Source of the DNA: Aporrectodea caliginosa
Taxonomy: Eukaryota > Annelida > Clitellata > Crassiclitellata > Lumbricidae
Direction: 5' to 3'
Length of the DNA stretch: 64,000 nt
Assembly (NCBI GenBank): GCA_020284085.1
Contig: JACEVL010000159.1
Span: forward strand, 2,024,231 to 2,088,230
Positions 47,310-59,439 of the stretch are shown here, piece by piece. The notes under the pieces are model-generated. The model worked only from the letters and a program-made list of their open reading frames with translations. It did not search any database and had not been told where the DNA came from. How positions within the stretch are numbered: position 1 is the stretch's first letter; each line of letters opens with the position of its first letter. Made by a program: the position numbers and the translations under genes.

Positions 47310-49615
47310 TGACATATAAGCCGATGGATAGGCCTAGATCATGAGTGATGGTAGATATGTAAGCCAATGGATAGGCCAACGATGGTCAACATATAAGTCG
47401 GTAGATAGGCCAACGATGGTCAACATATAAGTCGGTAGATAGGCCAACGATGGTCAATATATAAGTCGGTAGATAGGCCAACGATGGTCAACATGTAAGA
47501 CGATAGATAGGCCAACGATGGTCGACATATAAGTCGGTAGATAGGCCAACGATGGTCAATATATAAGTCGGTAGATAGGCCAACGATGGTCAACGTGTAA
47601 GTCGATAGATAGGCCAACGATGGTCAACATATAAGTCGGTAGATCGGCCAACGATGGTCAATATATAAGTCGGTAGATAGGCCAACGGTGGGCAATGTGT
47701 AAGTCGATAGATAGGCCAACGATGGTCAATATATAAGTCGAGAGATAGGCCAACGATGGCCAACATAAAAGTCGGTAGATAGGCCAACGATGGTCAATAT
47801 ATAAGTAGGTAGATAGGCCAACGATGGTCAACATATAAGTCGGTAGATAGGCCAACGATGGTCAATATATAAGTCGGTAGATAGGCCAACGATGGTCGAC
47901 ATATAAGTCGGTAGATAGGCCAACGATGGTCCACATATAATGTCGGTAGATAGGCAAACGATGGTCAACATATAAGTCGATGGATAGGCCAACGATGGTC
48001 GACATATAAGTCGATAGATAGGCCAACGATGGTCAATATATAAGTCGGTAGATAGGCCAACGATGGTCAACATGTAAGTCGATGGATAGGCCAACGATGG
48101 TCGACATATAAGTCGATAGATAGGCCAACGATGGTCAACGTGTAAGTCGATAGATAGGCTAACGATGGTCAACATGTAAGTCGATAGATAGGCCAACGAT
48201 GGTCAACATATAAGTCGATAGATAGGCCAACGATGGTCGACATATAAGTCGGTAGATAGGCCAACGATAGTCGACATATAAGTCGATAGATAGGCCAACG
48301 ATGGTCGACATATAAGTCGATAGATAGGCCAACGATGGTCAACGTGTAAGTCGATAGATAGGCTAACGATGGTCAACATGTAAGTCGATAGATAGGCCAA
48401 CGATGGTCAACATATAAGTCGATAGATAGGCCAACGATGGTCGACATATAAGTCGGTAGATAGGCCAACGATAGTCGACATATAAGTCGATAGATAGGCC
48501 AACGATGGTCGACATATAAGTCGATAGATAGGCCAACGATGGTCGACATATAAGTCGATAGATAGGCCAACGATGGTCAACGTGTAGGTCGATAGATAGG
48601 CCAACGATGGTCAATATATAAGTCGATAGATAGGCCAACGATGGTCAACATATAAGTCGGTAGATAGGCCAACGATGGTCAATATATAAGTCGGTAGATA
48701 GGCCAACGGTGGTCAACGTGTAAGTCGATGGATAGGCCAACGATGGACGACATATAAGTCGATAGATAGGCCAACGATGGTCAACATATAAGGCGGTAGA
48801 TAGGCCAACGATGGTCGACATATAAGTCGATAGATAGGCCAACGATGGTCAACATGTAAGTCGATAGATAGGCCAACGATGGTCAATATATAAGTCGGTA
48901 GATAGGCCAACGGTGGTCAACGTGTAAGTCGATAGATAGGCCAACGATGGTCAATATATAAGTCGATAGATAGGCCAACGATGGTCAACATATAAGTCGG
49001 TAGATAGGCCAACGATGGTCAATATATAAGTCGGTAGATAGGCCAACTATGGTCAACATATAAGTCGGTAGATAGGCCAACGATGGTCAATATATAAGTC
49101 GGTAGATAGGCCAACGATGGTCAACATATAATGTCGGTAGATAGGCAAACGATGGTCAACATATAAGTCGATGGATAGGCCAACGGTGGTCAACGTGTAA
49201 GTCGATGGATAGGCCAACGATGGTCAACATATAAGGCGGTAGATAGGCCAACGATGGTCGACATATAAGTCGATAGATAGGCCAACGGTGGTCAACGTGT
49301 AAGTCGATAGATAGGCCAACGATGGTCAATATATAAGTCGATAGATAGGCCAACGATGGTCAACATATAAGTCAGTAGATAGGCCAACGATGGTCAATAT
49401 ATAAGTCGGTAGATAGGCCAACTATGGTGAACATATAAGTCGGTAGATAGGCCAACGATGGTCAATATATAAGTCGGTAGATAGGCCAACGATGGTCAAC
49501 ATATAATGTCGGTAGATAGGCAAACGATGGTCAACATATAAGTCGATGGATAGGCCAACGATGGTCAACATATAAGTCGATAGATAGGCCATGAGTGGTC
49601 GATATGTAATTCGAT
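47310..49615. repeat. 34-bp satellite array, ~67 units
   Basis: The unit is CGATGGTCAACATATAAGTC followed by GGTAGATAGGCCAA. GATAGGCCAACGATGGTC is almost invariant; variation is concentrated at ACATATA/ATATATA/ACGTGTA/GACATATA and at GGTAG/GATAG/GATGG. A 204-bp (6-unit) segment is duplicated (GGCTAACG at 48157 and 48361). A 375-bp (11-unit) segment is duplicated (AACTATGG at about 49045 and 49420; ATATAATGTC at 49126 and 49501). The ATAATGTCGG units are 35 bp. Open minus-strand frames of up to 122 codons arise because 34 is not a multiple of 3 and the monomer has no stop on that strand. I do not regard it as coding. Confidence 0.97.
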
Positions 49616-50985
49616 GGATATCGGTCAATGGAGTTGGACTTTTACCAGTATTCTGTGGATGACGAATTCTGTTGAATCGAAACATGCTTCAAGTAGAGGC
49701 ATCGAATCGTAGACAAATTCAATCTAGTCTCGTACTACTGCGCTACGTCAAATTCAATCAAATTAGGTCGCATTCTATTCCAGCCGTTCGGAGGGCCGCA
49801 TTAAGGCTAGTGCGGGCCCGGGTGCTGTGATCCCTTCCAAGCCCCCCCCCCTCTAACAACCACCGGTCCACCAGACCACCACGAACATATTTGTAACATG
49901 CTTACTAGTGAGTATTGACTGCCTAAAGGTGCTTTTCTTGTAGTGCATTTGTTTCAAAAAAGTGTCAGACTACCTATAGTACAGTAAGCCAGTGATAGTA
50001 GGCTCAAACGACAAACAATATATATATAAATCATTAATCATTAGTATCAATATTTAAAATTAGAGAATATAGTTGACTAAGTTTAATTTGAGTAATTCTT
50101 ACATGTTTAACACTCAATCAAATTAAGAAAGAAATTTCGTCACTTCCGAAAATGCTGGCCCCTCAAAACTGCGGGTCCGGGTGCTGCAGCACTCTTAGCA
50201 TCCCCTTTAATTGGGGCCTGAGGTCCGTTCGTATTGGCGGGTAGCTTCACTGAATGGATCCCGTTCCTTACATGATTTGCCGTTGCCTTTGTTTTGTTCG
50301 CATATTCATGTATCATAGCAAACACATTAAGAATGCCGACTTTTGTGCTCAGATAATTTCGTCGATTTTCGATCGTAATTAGTCGCATTCGGCTTTAATT
50401 AGGCCTACAAAGCACATCAAGCAACCCAGCGAAAGCATCAGCATCATCATACCATCGCCACCACCATCAGTAATAATAATAATATGGCCCTGCAGCAGGA
50501 CCATCTCCGGCTTAGGCGCCTGTATTCGTCACCTCCCCATACCCAGCGCCCCCACCCTTCCTATATAGCTCTCATCTCGCCGGCCTTTTGTTGTCCGATT
50601 GCGGCATAACTTGCGGCCGCCTTTGAAGTCTTTGAAGTCTTTCTCTGCCACAGAATGGAATCATAAACCGGTTAATTTTAAATATGGATATATGCGCATA
50701 TATGTGTGTATGCATACACCTATATAATACATGTATATTGTATTAGTTATTAAATAAAAGGTTTATGGTAACGCCTACCCTGCATGCCTTTGTAATTGAT
50801 TTCATTGCTATTTGTTGCTTTGCCTGTTTGTTTGTTCATTTCTGTGCTTTCCCTTGAGTTTAGTTCTAACTGATGAATGATAACAGCAGTGTCCATCTGT
50901 ATTGCTACACAGATTCTCAACTGAATAGATATGTCGGGTGCATGCTGACGCTTAACTAGTTGTTTCAGTCTAACGGCACTTTGCA
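49616..50985. other. Unassigned intergenic DNA
   Basis: No gene is recognised. GCGGGCCCGGGTGCTG (near 49818) and GCGGGTCCGGGTGCTG (near 50170) are two similar GC-rich motifs that may be ends of a decayed element. A short (AAT)n lies near 50470. Confidence 0.45.
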
Positions 50986-50987
50986 AT

Positions 50988-51040
50988 AGCAAAGATCATT
51001 AGCGTCGCCCTCCTTCTTCTTCCAGGCTTGGTACTAGCAC
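50988..51040 (-). repeat. Dispersed GTGCCAGTCCCAAG repeat, copy 2 (inverted)
   Basis: Minus strand reads CAGTGCTAGTACCAAGCCTG, then GAAGGAGGGCGACGCTAATG. It forms an inverted pair with the plus-strand copy 100 bp further on. Confidence 0.65.
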
Positions 51041-51139
51041 TGCATGCCTTGCACTAGGGCTCGGATGTGCAGTGGCGGAGTTTGTCTCTCAAATTAGTTA
51101 CTTTAACCGATATAAAGAAACAGCATCTTATGAGGTTCT

Positions 51140-51235
51140 CCGCTATCTGTGTTCTGGTTGTGCCAGTCCCGAGCCTGCAGAAAGGAGGAGGGCGACGCTA
51201 ATCGTCTTTGATATGACGCAGTGTCGTTAAACAAT
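51140..51235 (+). repeat. Dispersed GTGCCAGTCCCAAG repeat, copy 3
   Basis: GTGCCAGTCCCGAGCCTGCA, AAAGGAGGAGGGCGACGCTA and CGCAGTGTCGTTAAAC in order. Confidence 0.7.
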
Positions 51236-51639
51236 AATTATGCTAAGTATGAGGTTTCATGCATCGGCATACTACTGTAACAGTGATTATGCTAAAACTT
51301 TGAATGACGTTATAAGCTGGTATGACAATAATATTGTAGAGCTTAATCAATTGTATGTTGTCAAGCAGATTGTTATAGAATGACCCATGCAAACTGTCTC
51401 GATTCTTCTATCATCGCCCTGGTTCCTCTATTCTTTAGCTGGCAGCTATGTCTGCCTTTCTATATGATATACTCTGAATGTACAGTGTAACAAGTTGCGT
51501 CTGTGTCAGCTTGCATTTATGAACAAACGAATATTGATTGATTGACCATAATATATGACAGTTCCCCCTACATCGCTATATCAAGTTGTTCATCTCTTTC
51601 TTTCTTCTTGCCATGTTTCGTTTCGTTCCTCCTCGTCCT

Positions 51640-52230
51640 ACGGTCCTACCTTTAATTCTCTCCCTTCCTCATCGATCCTAGTCCGTCTCCTCCCTGTCCT
51701 TGTATTTCTCCTCCCTGTCCTCGTATTTCTCCTCCCTGTCCTTGTATTTCTCCTCCCTGTCCTCGTATTTCTCCTCTCCTCCCTGTCCTTGTATTTCTCC
51801 TCCCTGTCCTCGTATTTCTTGAACGTGTCTTCGTATTGCTCCCTGTCCAAATACATTTCCTCACTGTCCTCATATATTTATCCTGTACCTCTCACAGTCC
51901 TCCGTTTCCTCAAATTCCTCCTCTTCTCCTCTGTATCCTCAGCCTTCTATTTCCTCTCCTCATGATTCTCCCTGTCATAGTAGATAATCCTCCCTGTCCT
52001 CGTATTTATCTTCCCTCTCTCCTCATCATTCACTATCCACGTACATTTCCTTCCTGTCCTCAACCTTCTCTTCCAGCTCATCGTCATTCTCTCTCTGTCC
52101 TCTGTCCTTCTTCTGGCCTTCGTACATATCCCTCCTGTCATTCTCCTTGTTATCGCACATTCTCCCTCTCCCTTAAACCCTTTCCCTCTCCTCCTACATC
52201 CTCTTCCAGTCTTCGTTTTCCTCCTGTTAC
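51640..52230. repeat. Pyrimidine-rich minisatellite (21-bp units, then degenerate)
   Basis: Between about 51688 and 51820 the unit CTCCCTGTCCTTGTATTTCTC (21 bp) repeats, with alternating CCTTG and CCTCG versions; from there to 52230 the CCTGTCCTC motif recurs irregularly. The plus strand is strongly pyrimidine-biased for about 600 bp. A 21-bp period preserves frame, so the 136- and 139-codon ORFs here are composition artefacts. Confidence 0.85.
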
Positions 52231-52741
52231 TGCTGCTGGTGGTGGTTGTGGATAACTGGTGGATATTAGGCGCAATCAGCATCTCGTTGCTGCAGACCGA
52301 ATGGCGTCTCTTCAACCATCCATCAGTCGTTCAACCAAGGCAACAGATGCCTATCACGATTCCTTCTCCCTCACCCTCCCCTCGTCCCTCCCTCACCCCC
52401 GAGTCCCTCCCTCGCACTCCGACAAGGCCATTATAGACCCCTCTCCTTACATCCTCCTCCCTCTGCTCTTCCACTGTCATATATTTGATATGTATTATTA
52501 TTTGCACGTAGATATGTGTATTTAGGGAGTTGCCTTAATATTCATAACGATATTTAATCAAAATTATAATTTGGCCTATAATAAGTAAGTTATATGTTAT
52601 GTATATGCATATGCATCTGATTATTTGCCTGCACTTTGAAGTCTTACATTTGCAATACGAGTTGTATGTATGTATGTATGTATGTATGTAAGTAAGTAAT
52701 TAAGTGAGTATGTAAGTAAGCGTGTATGTATGTGTGTGCGT

Positions 52742-53180
52742 GTATGTAGTAGGGTGTGGCCGAATCTTGATCCGGAAATAAGTTCGGACTGAATTTTGCC
52801 CTAGACCGATTAATTGGAATCGGCGCAGACCAGGACTACCGATCCAAATACCAAACGAAGTAAGTATTTTTGACAAAAAAATTTTTTTTTAATACCAAAT
52901 GAGTAACCTTTTTTGGCGACCTCCTGTGGTAATCTTTAATCTTTATAATTGAAAGTCCGAGTAAAATTCGTTTGAATTACATTTCGGGAGAACATACAAG
53001 TTTTTTTTAATTTTCCGCGATCTCTAAGTAACAAACAGTGCCTATAGAACCAACTAAAAATAAATATTGCCAATTAATCAATCGAATCCGGATTGGGCAA
53101 AAAGCAGGCCAACTATCCGAGTAATATCCGGATTCCAAAATCGGTAAAAAAAAGCCAATCAACCACACCCTAGTATATAG
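52742..53180. mobile_element. 423-bp hAT-like element
   Basis: The element spans 52750-53172. Termini TAGGGTGTGG and CCACACCCTA are perfect inverted complements. Flanks GTATGTAG (52742-52749) and GTATATAG (53173-53180) match at 7 of 8. ATCCGGAA near the left and ATCCGGATT near the right suggest subterminal motifs. No ORF. It sits inside a TATG/TGTG microsatellite, which explains its simple-sequence flanks. Confidence 0.8.
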
Positions 53181-53184
53181 GCTA

Positions 53185-53445
53185 TTTATATATGCATGTG
53201 TATTGTATATGAATGTATGTATTATATGTCTGTATGTCCGTATGTCTGTATGCATGTGTGTAAGTATTATATGTATGTATGTACGTGTGTATGTGTGTAT
53301 GTGTCTGTGTTTGTCTGTGTCTAGGTGTGTGTGTGTGCTTGCGTATACGTGCATGCGTGTGTGCGAGCGCGTGTGTTTGCTTGTGCGCGTATGTGCGTGG
53401 GTGTGTATGTGCGTTTGCGTTTGCGCGTTCTTGTATGCGTCCATA
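53185..53445. repeat. TG/TATG-rich simple sequence
   Basis: Alternating purine-pyrimidine run (TGTATGTGTG, GTGTGTGCTTGCG, GCGCGTGTGT), continuing the microsatellite interrupted by the hAT element. Such alternation favours Z-DNA. Confidence 0.75.
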
Positions 53446-55370
53446 AATGGTGGCGCGTTGACTAAACCAAAGGCATCATCCTTCTTACAAGGGTAAGGAA
53501 GCTGCTTGGATTGAAGAAACTGACGCGTCATTACCTTGGAATCAGTGCCTGGAAAGTGGAAAGGTCTTTGTTGCTGTTCTCTGAGCGAGTATCAAGGATC
53601 GCCTGTTGCAACTCAGACGTGTGGAACACAACATCCCGGACTCAGACCTCCTTCGGACTGACTATCCTCTCCGACAACCCTTCTGACTAGACGCAGGTCT
53701 CGTGAATAAGCTGGTGCCCAGTGCTTGGCTTTCGAGTGGAGCTTTAGAATTTGGCGAGTATACGATTACGATCTTAACTCCTGGTAGATAAGCTGTGGTT
53801 TGTATATTTTCAGGCTGAAGTCTGATTCAATCAACAATACGTGGAAGGTAGGACCACGCTCTGGCGCTCCGTCGAGCCTTGATTTCCGGCACAACCAGGA
53901 GCTGGAAGAGACGTAGAGACCAGTCGAACAACCACGGCATACATGGACACATACGCTGGAGGCAAATATCCACACCACTGAAGTTTGGGCTAAAAATAGT
54001 ATGGAGAAAAGCCCAAGATCTGGACGGTTGGGTTATAAGGGTAGTGGAATGACAAAACTCCTAGTGATGATGATGTTGTTGTTGTTGTTGTTAACGTTGT
54101 TGTAAATGAAGATAATAATGATTGATAAAGTTGTACTTTGAGATGATTTTTGGTGATGATGACAACACCATTGTCTCCTCTGCTGAAAATATCTGGTTTT
54201 TGTAGATTTACCTTTGTTTTCGTAATGTAAGTAACTTTCATCATTTGTTTTTGTAGAGGGTTTATTTTCCTATAGGAGCGCCGAGATTTTCCGGCTCTCG
54301 TTCTGCGGGTCACACTCACAGAAGGAGTGAAGAGAAGATTTGAATGTTGTTTTCCAATGCAAGGGGTTTTGAGGGTGGCGGCTTCGTAAATTGAAAAGTT
54401 GATGTCGGGGGTAAGAGAGAGCTTCGATTCGAAGGTTTTAGTGTCGTATGAGCTCAGTTGGTTATAGTATTTGACGTTGGGATGAGTTGGGCAACATTCG
54501 GAGATATTGAAGAGACATCTGGAGACTGGAGGTCGTTCGATTAGCGATAAACTGACGATGAGAGGTTGAATCAGAAGTCTAAAATGCACGTAAGTAAATT
54601 GTAGGTATTTGGTCGTATTTGGTAGAAGAATTTTACTCACGAGAGAAAAAGTTAATCTTGGAAAGATTCAGCGAGATCAACGAAAACAAAAATAAAAGCG
54701 TCCGCCTTGCAGTCCTGGCGCCATTCAAGCAGTAAAGTCATTAAGAACAAAAGGGTTGATAATGATTAGTAAGCAAACAGTGATTAGATGAGTACACACG
54801 GCGCCAGTGGCTAGCTTACGCACCCTGCCAGACCAGGGTGCGGAAGCTTGCCATCAATGTCAACCGGAGTCGACAGTCAAGAACATGTTCAGACTTACTG
54901 ATCCGAACGACGACAGACGATACATTCTGACTATACACTGAGTTGAGTTCCTGATCAACTCTCGTTACTTACTGCTCAATGTGTTGATTTAACCGTTGAT
55001 TGTTCGATTATATATGACTATGTTGTTCAACACGTGTATCTGTTATTGGGATCAATAAAGTGAATTGAATTGAATTAAGTCACTTGGAGGCAGCAGAAGA
55101 AGAAGCTTCCGGATGTCTTGTGATTCACAGAGTCTGTGAAGGAGAGGCCATTGTCGTCTCATCCTTAAAACCTCGTCGTCATCGATGGTCGATGCCAAAA
55201 ACCAGGTCTGAGGTTCGACACGCGTTGATCGGTTATGAACTTTTTCCCTTACAATGCCACTGGGATCAGCTTTCGATAATGCATACACGATGAAACACCG
55301 GCCAACAACAAAGAAATTCAGCTATCTTTATAGACTGAATGTTCTCCTGATTGTCTGATTGATTGTGCGA
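53446..55370. other. Unassigned intergenic DNA
   Basis: A 216-codon minus-strand ORF (54640-53990) is present but has no recognisable domain, ends in a threonine/serine simple stretch from (GTT)n, and is probably chance. GATCAATAAAGTGAATTGAA at 55049-55068 looks like the 3' end of a retroelement or transcript. Confidence 0.4.
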
Positions 55371-55421
55371 GCGAGTGAGTGAGCGCTTGCTTGCGAGTGA
55401 GCGCTTGCTTGCGTGACTTGT

Positions 55422-56065
55422 TTAGTCACTCACTCACTCACTCACTCACTCACTCACTCACTCACTCACTCACCACTCACACTCACTCACCACTCACTCA
55501 CTCACTCACTCACTCACTCACCACTCACTCACTCACTCACTCCACCACTCACTCACTCACCACTCACCACTCACTCACTCACTCACTCACTCACCACTCA
55601 CCACTCACTCACTCACCACCACTCACCACTCACTCACTCACTCACTCACTCACTCACTCACACCACTCACTCACTCACTCACTCACTCACTCACTCACCA
55701 CCTCACCACCACCACTCACTCACTCACCTCACCACCACTCACCACTCACTCACTCACTCACTCACTCACTCACCCACCCACCCACCCACCCACCCACCCA
55801 CCCACCCACCCACCCACCCACCCACCCACCCACCCCACCCACCCACCACCCACTCACTCACTCACTCACTCACTCACTCACTCACTCACTCACTCACTCA
55901 CTCACTCACTCACTCACTCACTCACTCACTCACTCACTCACTCACTCACTCACTCACTCACTCACTCACTCACTCACTCACTCACTCACTCACTCACTCA
56001 CTCACTCACTCACTCACTCACTCACTCACTCACTCACTCACTCACTCACTCACTTCACTCACTCA
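55422..56065. repeat. (CTCA)n / (CCCA)n array
   Basis: About 640 bp of CTCA units with CCA interruptions and an internal CCCA block (55772-55850). GAGT/GAGC units lie just upstream (55368-55410) and downstream (56096-56115), so the array is bracketed by its own complement. At the right edge CTCAGCCTATA-A-TATAGGCTGAG is a perfect 11-bp hairpin. Long THSLTHSL frames are artefacts of the repeat. Confidence 0.95.
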
Positions 56066-56365
56066 CTTCACTTCACCTCAGCCTATAATATAGGCTGAGT
56101 GAGTGACTGAGTGCATCGTGTATATGCGTATAATGTTAAGAGTTGGTGCATTATCTATTATCACTCATTCGTTCGTTCGTTCGTTCATTCATTCAATTCG
56201 ATAACTGCGTCAACGCCGAAAACAATGGAATGCAAAGGCAAATCGCTTGTGTAGCCTACTTGCTAGCATCCGTCATGTTAGTAGTTATCTCTGCATGGTA
56301 AAATGTATGTACAGAAGAAAGAAACGACTGTTTCTCTGCATGAAAACAGACGTTTACTATTCATG

Positions 56366-56562
56366 GATATGAGCATGGGCGTAGCCAGAAAAAAATTTCG
56401 GAGGGGTTTTAAGATTTCGTGGGGAGGGTGGTCCATTGAAAATCGTCGCAAAAGTCCATGTTTTTTTGTATTTTGCATGTAAAAGCATATAAATTTTGTT
56501 AGGAAACTTATTTGGGGGTTTGAACCCTTAAAACCACCCCTAAATACGCCCATGGATAAGAG
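56366..56562. mobile_element. 181-bp hAT-like MITE
   Basis: The element spans 56374-56554. Ends are CATGGGCGTAGCCAG and the complement CATGGGCGTATTTAGGGG. Flanks GATATGAG and GATAAGAG match at 7 of 8. GGGGTTTTAAG and CTTAAAACC lie symmetrically inside. Confidence 0.75.
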
Positions 56563-57085
56563 ATTTCCTTGACGTCACATAACTTCATGTCACCTCATCT
56601 CACGCACCTTCCTTCCATCTGATCTGTTAAGTGTTAGTAGGAATCTTTCTTTAAGTAGGCGTTACATCAGTTGCCAGGGCCTGGAATAAAAGTCATCTGA
56701 TATTGTCTACCAATGCCAATATAATTATACGCCTTGCCTCTAATTGCGAATAATTACTCTTGATTTACCTACGTCACTACGAATCTGCATGTGGCACTGC
56801 TAAGAATTACGACAGGATGTATTGTTCCCTCCCCTCTGCATGCACTTTCTTTGGGACACATGCACACACAACGTGGGCCCAGAGGTCACATTATCAACAT
56901 CGGAACCAACGGAATAATGTGTGCTTGCAACACACTACGTGGGAGGGGACACCTTCACAGTCGTCACTTATATACATTTTAAAGGCACGTGAGGACTGGA
57001 GCAAATTTCCCTATGACTTGCAGATTTCTTGAATCTTACCCTGTCTGATGTCCAGTGAATCATAAAGCTTGGATAAGGCGTCATA
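56563..57085. other. Unassigned intergenic DNA
   Basis: Short overlapping ORFs only; nothing recognised. Confidence 0.4.
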
Positions 57086-57143
57086 AACATTTTAAAGACG
57101 AGAATGTGACTGAGCAACCAATGCAGCTCGTTGTTAAAATGTT
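57086..57143 (+). repeat. 58-bp palindromic repeat, copy 4
   Basis: Begins AACATTTTAAAGACGAG and ends CCAATGCAGCTCGTTGTTAA then AATGTT; the same family as 27281-27338 and 33519-33585. Confidence 0.7.
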
Positions 57144-57954
57144 AAAGGATGACCTGTAGAATCGGCGCGTGCTCTTAGAATTCATACGCGTGCAGTGCCG
57201 CTCGAGTGCCTACTTTATAGGCACAGGCAAAGCAGGCAGTTAGTTGTTTGGGGCGCCAAAATCTAGGGGCCAGTATGTGTTTAAAAGTTCTATGTTTATC
57301 ACATTTTAAGCCATTTTTCAATTACGACGATTATTTAAATTTTAATTCAAAACTTTCGCTTATAGAACAAATTTAAAATAATTATTGATTTCATTGTCAG
57401 AGGGCGCCAAATGATGCTTTGCCTGGGGCACCATTTGAAATAGGGTCGGCCATGTATGCAATTCGGACACTGCCGAAGTTACATGGAATACTCGATTGAC
57501 TAGTCAGGGCTGTCAGAGGTTCGATGGGCGGCAATGACGTTTTCTGTTTGTTGCTGGATGCTGAACCACCGAAGTATACGAATTCTCCATGCATTGCACA
57601 GACTCTTACAAGAGAACATAGGGAATGTTCTGCATAAGTTCTTCTGAATGAGGGCTTTTCTGTTCGTATACTCGTCGTTCATTACCAAAGACTTAAGAGT
57701 GTGGCACCTGCAGTGAAGCCTATAGTTTCCACAGGCATCGCACGCAGCTTTGGCGGAGAAACACATGCACGAGCATGTAACACGTTATAGGTCTATGTTT
57801 CGGTCTGCCCACAGTTTTGTTCCCATTGCCATTTAAACTCTTCACCTCATAATATATTATGATGGTGGACGAAAGGTAGGCCCTACGAAGGCCTGCTTGT
57901 ATAATGCGCCACAGACGTCCATATAATATACTTCTGTCGCTTTCTACCTTTAAC
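57144..57954. other. Unassigned intergenic DNA with GGCGCCAAA motifs
   Basis: GGGGCGCCAAAATCTAGGGG (near 57250) and GGGCGCCAAATGATGC (near 57402) suggest a decayed DNA element but no paired termini are evident. An 88-codon minus ORF (57766-57500) is unrecognised. Confidence 0.35.
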
Positions 57955-58080
57955 AGAACTCCTCCACTGTTCGTACTCTGACAGTGCCAGTCCCAAGCCT
58001 GAATAAAGGAGGAGGTCGAAGCTAATGATCTTTGTTTTCATACAGTGTCGTTAAACTGAAAGTACTACTACTACTACAGA
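57955..58080 (+). repeat. Dispersed GTGCCAGTCCCAAG repeat, copy 4, (TAC)n tail
   Basis: ACAGTGCCAGTCCCAAGCCT, AAAGGAGGAGGTCGAAGCTA and ACAGTGTCGTTAAACTGAAA, then (GTACTACTAC)n. The trailing microsatellite suggests this is the 3' terminus of a retroelement. Confidence 0.65.
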
Positions 58081-58406
58081 CAGCAATCTTAGTTGAATTC
58101 GCAACGGGTAGACAGCTGCTGCTAAAACAGTGCATTGCATGCAAGTGATGCAACCCCTATAGTTTATCCCTATTAAAATTTAAATCGTGCTTCTGTTGAC
58201 GATAGGCCAACGTCGCTTATAACCGTCTTTGGAGACCAACGCCATGGTTTTGTGATAGTGCCCTTTCCAGCGCTACTCAGCTCCATCACTGCTTACATAA
58301 GCACCACCAGAGACTGACTCTCCAGAGATCGATACCATTATTTCCTACCTCACGCAATTAACTAGTGAAAATGGTTATCATAATTTCAGAAAGAACGATA
58401 AGCGTG

Positions 58407-58840
<434 letters not shown>

Positions 58841-58929
58841 ATAAAAACACTGATGATATGCCTAATGATGATATTAATAAATTACTTAATTGGTAACAAT
58901 ATAATAATAGCAATAATAATAACGTAAAT

Positions 58930-59322
<393 letters not shown>

Positions 59323-59439
59323 CGCTAACAATCTCAAACCAACCGCTGTGCGGTTTAATATCTCGATTTACAAACGTAGGCCTAGATCTATGAAAATATA
59401 GGCGACATATCGAGATTGCCACTACGTCATCACGCTACG

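Noticed and set aside
47310..49615. A 34-bp regularly repeated array that could be taken for a CRISPR or a long repeat protein on the minus strand
   Set aside because: Units are head to tail with no unique spacers, and the genome is eukaryotic. All frames are open only because the monomer lacks stops on that strand; 35-bp units break the frame.
51555..52255. 136- and 139-codon ORFs rich in Ser, Leu and Pro
   Set aside because: A 21-bp pyrimidine repeat keeps the frame open; composition artefact.
53007..53531. 174-codon minus-strand ORF rich in His and Thr
   Set aside because: Mostly the complement of a TG/TATG simple repeat, continuing into a hAT element end.
53990..54640. 216-codon minus-strand ORF
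   Set aside because: No domain, splice context or conserved pattern recognised; its end is a GTT microsatellite read as threonines. Treated as chance, although expression was not testable.
54784..55095. Possible LTR with primer-binding-like TGGCGCC and AATAAAGTG
   Set aside because: No matching second LTR, no TG...CA borders that I could fix, and no gag/pol remnant nearby.
55379..56098. 239- and 226-codon ORFs of Thr-His-Ser-Leu repeats
   Set aside because: Translation of the (CTCA)n array.
57240..57460. GGGGCGCCAAA motifs as a defined transposon
   Set aside because: The two motifs are in the same orientation and no paired termini or target duplication could be found.
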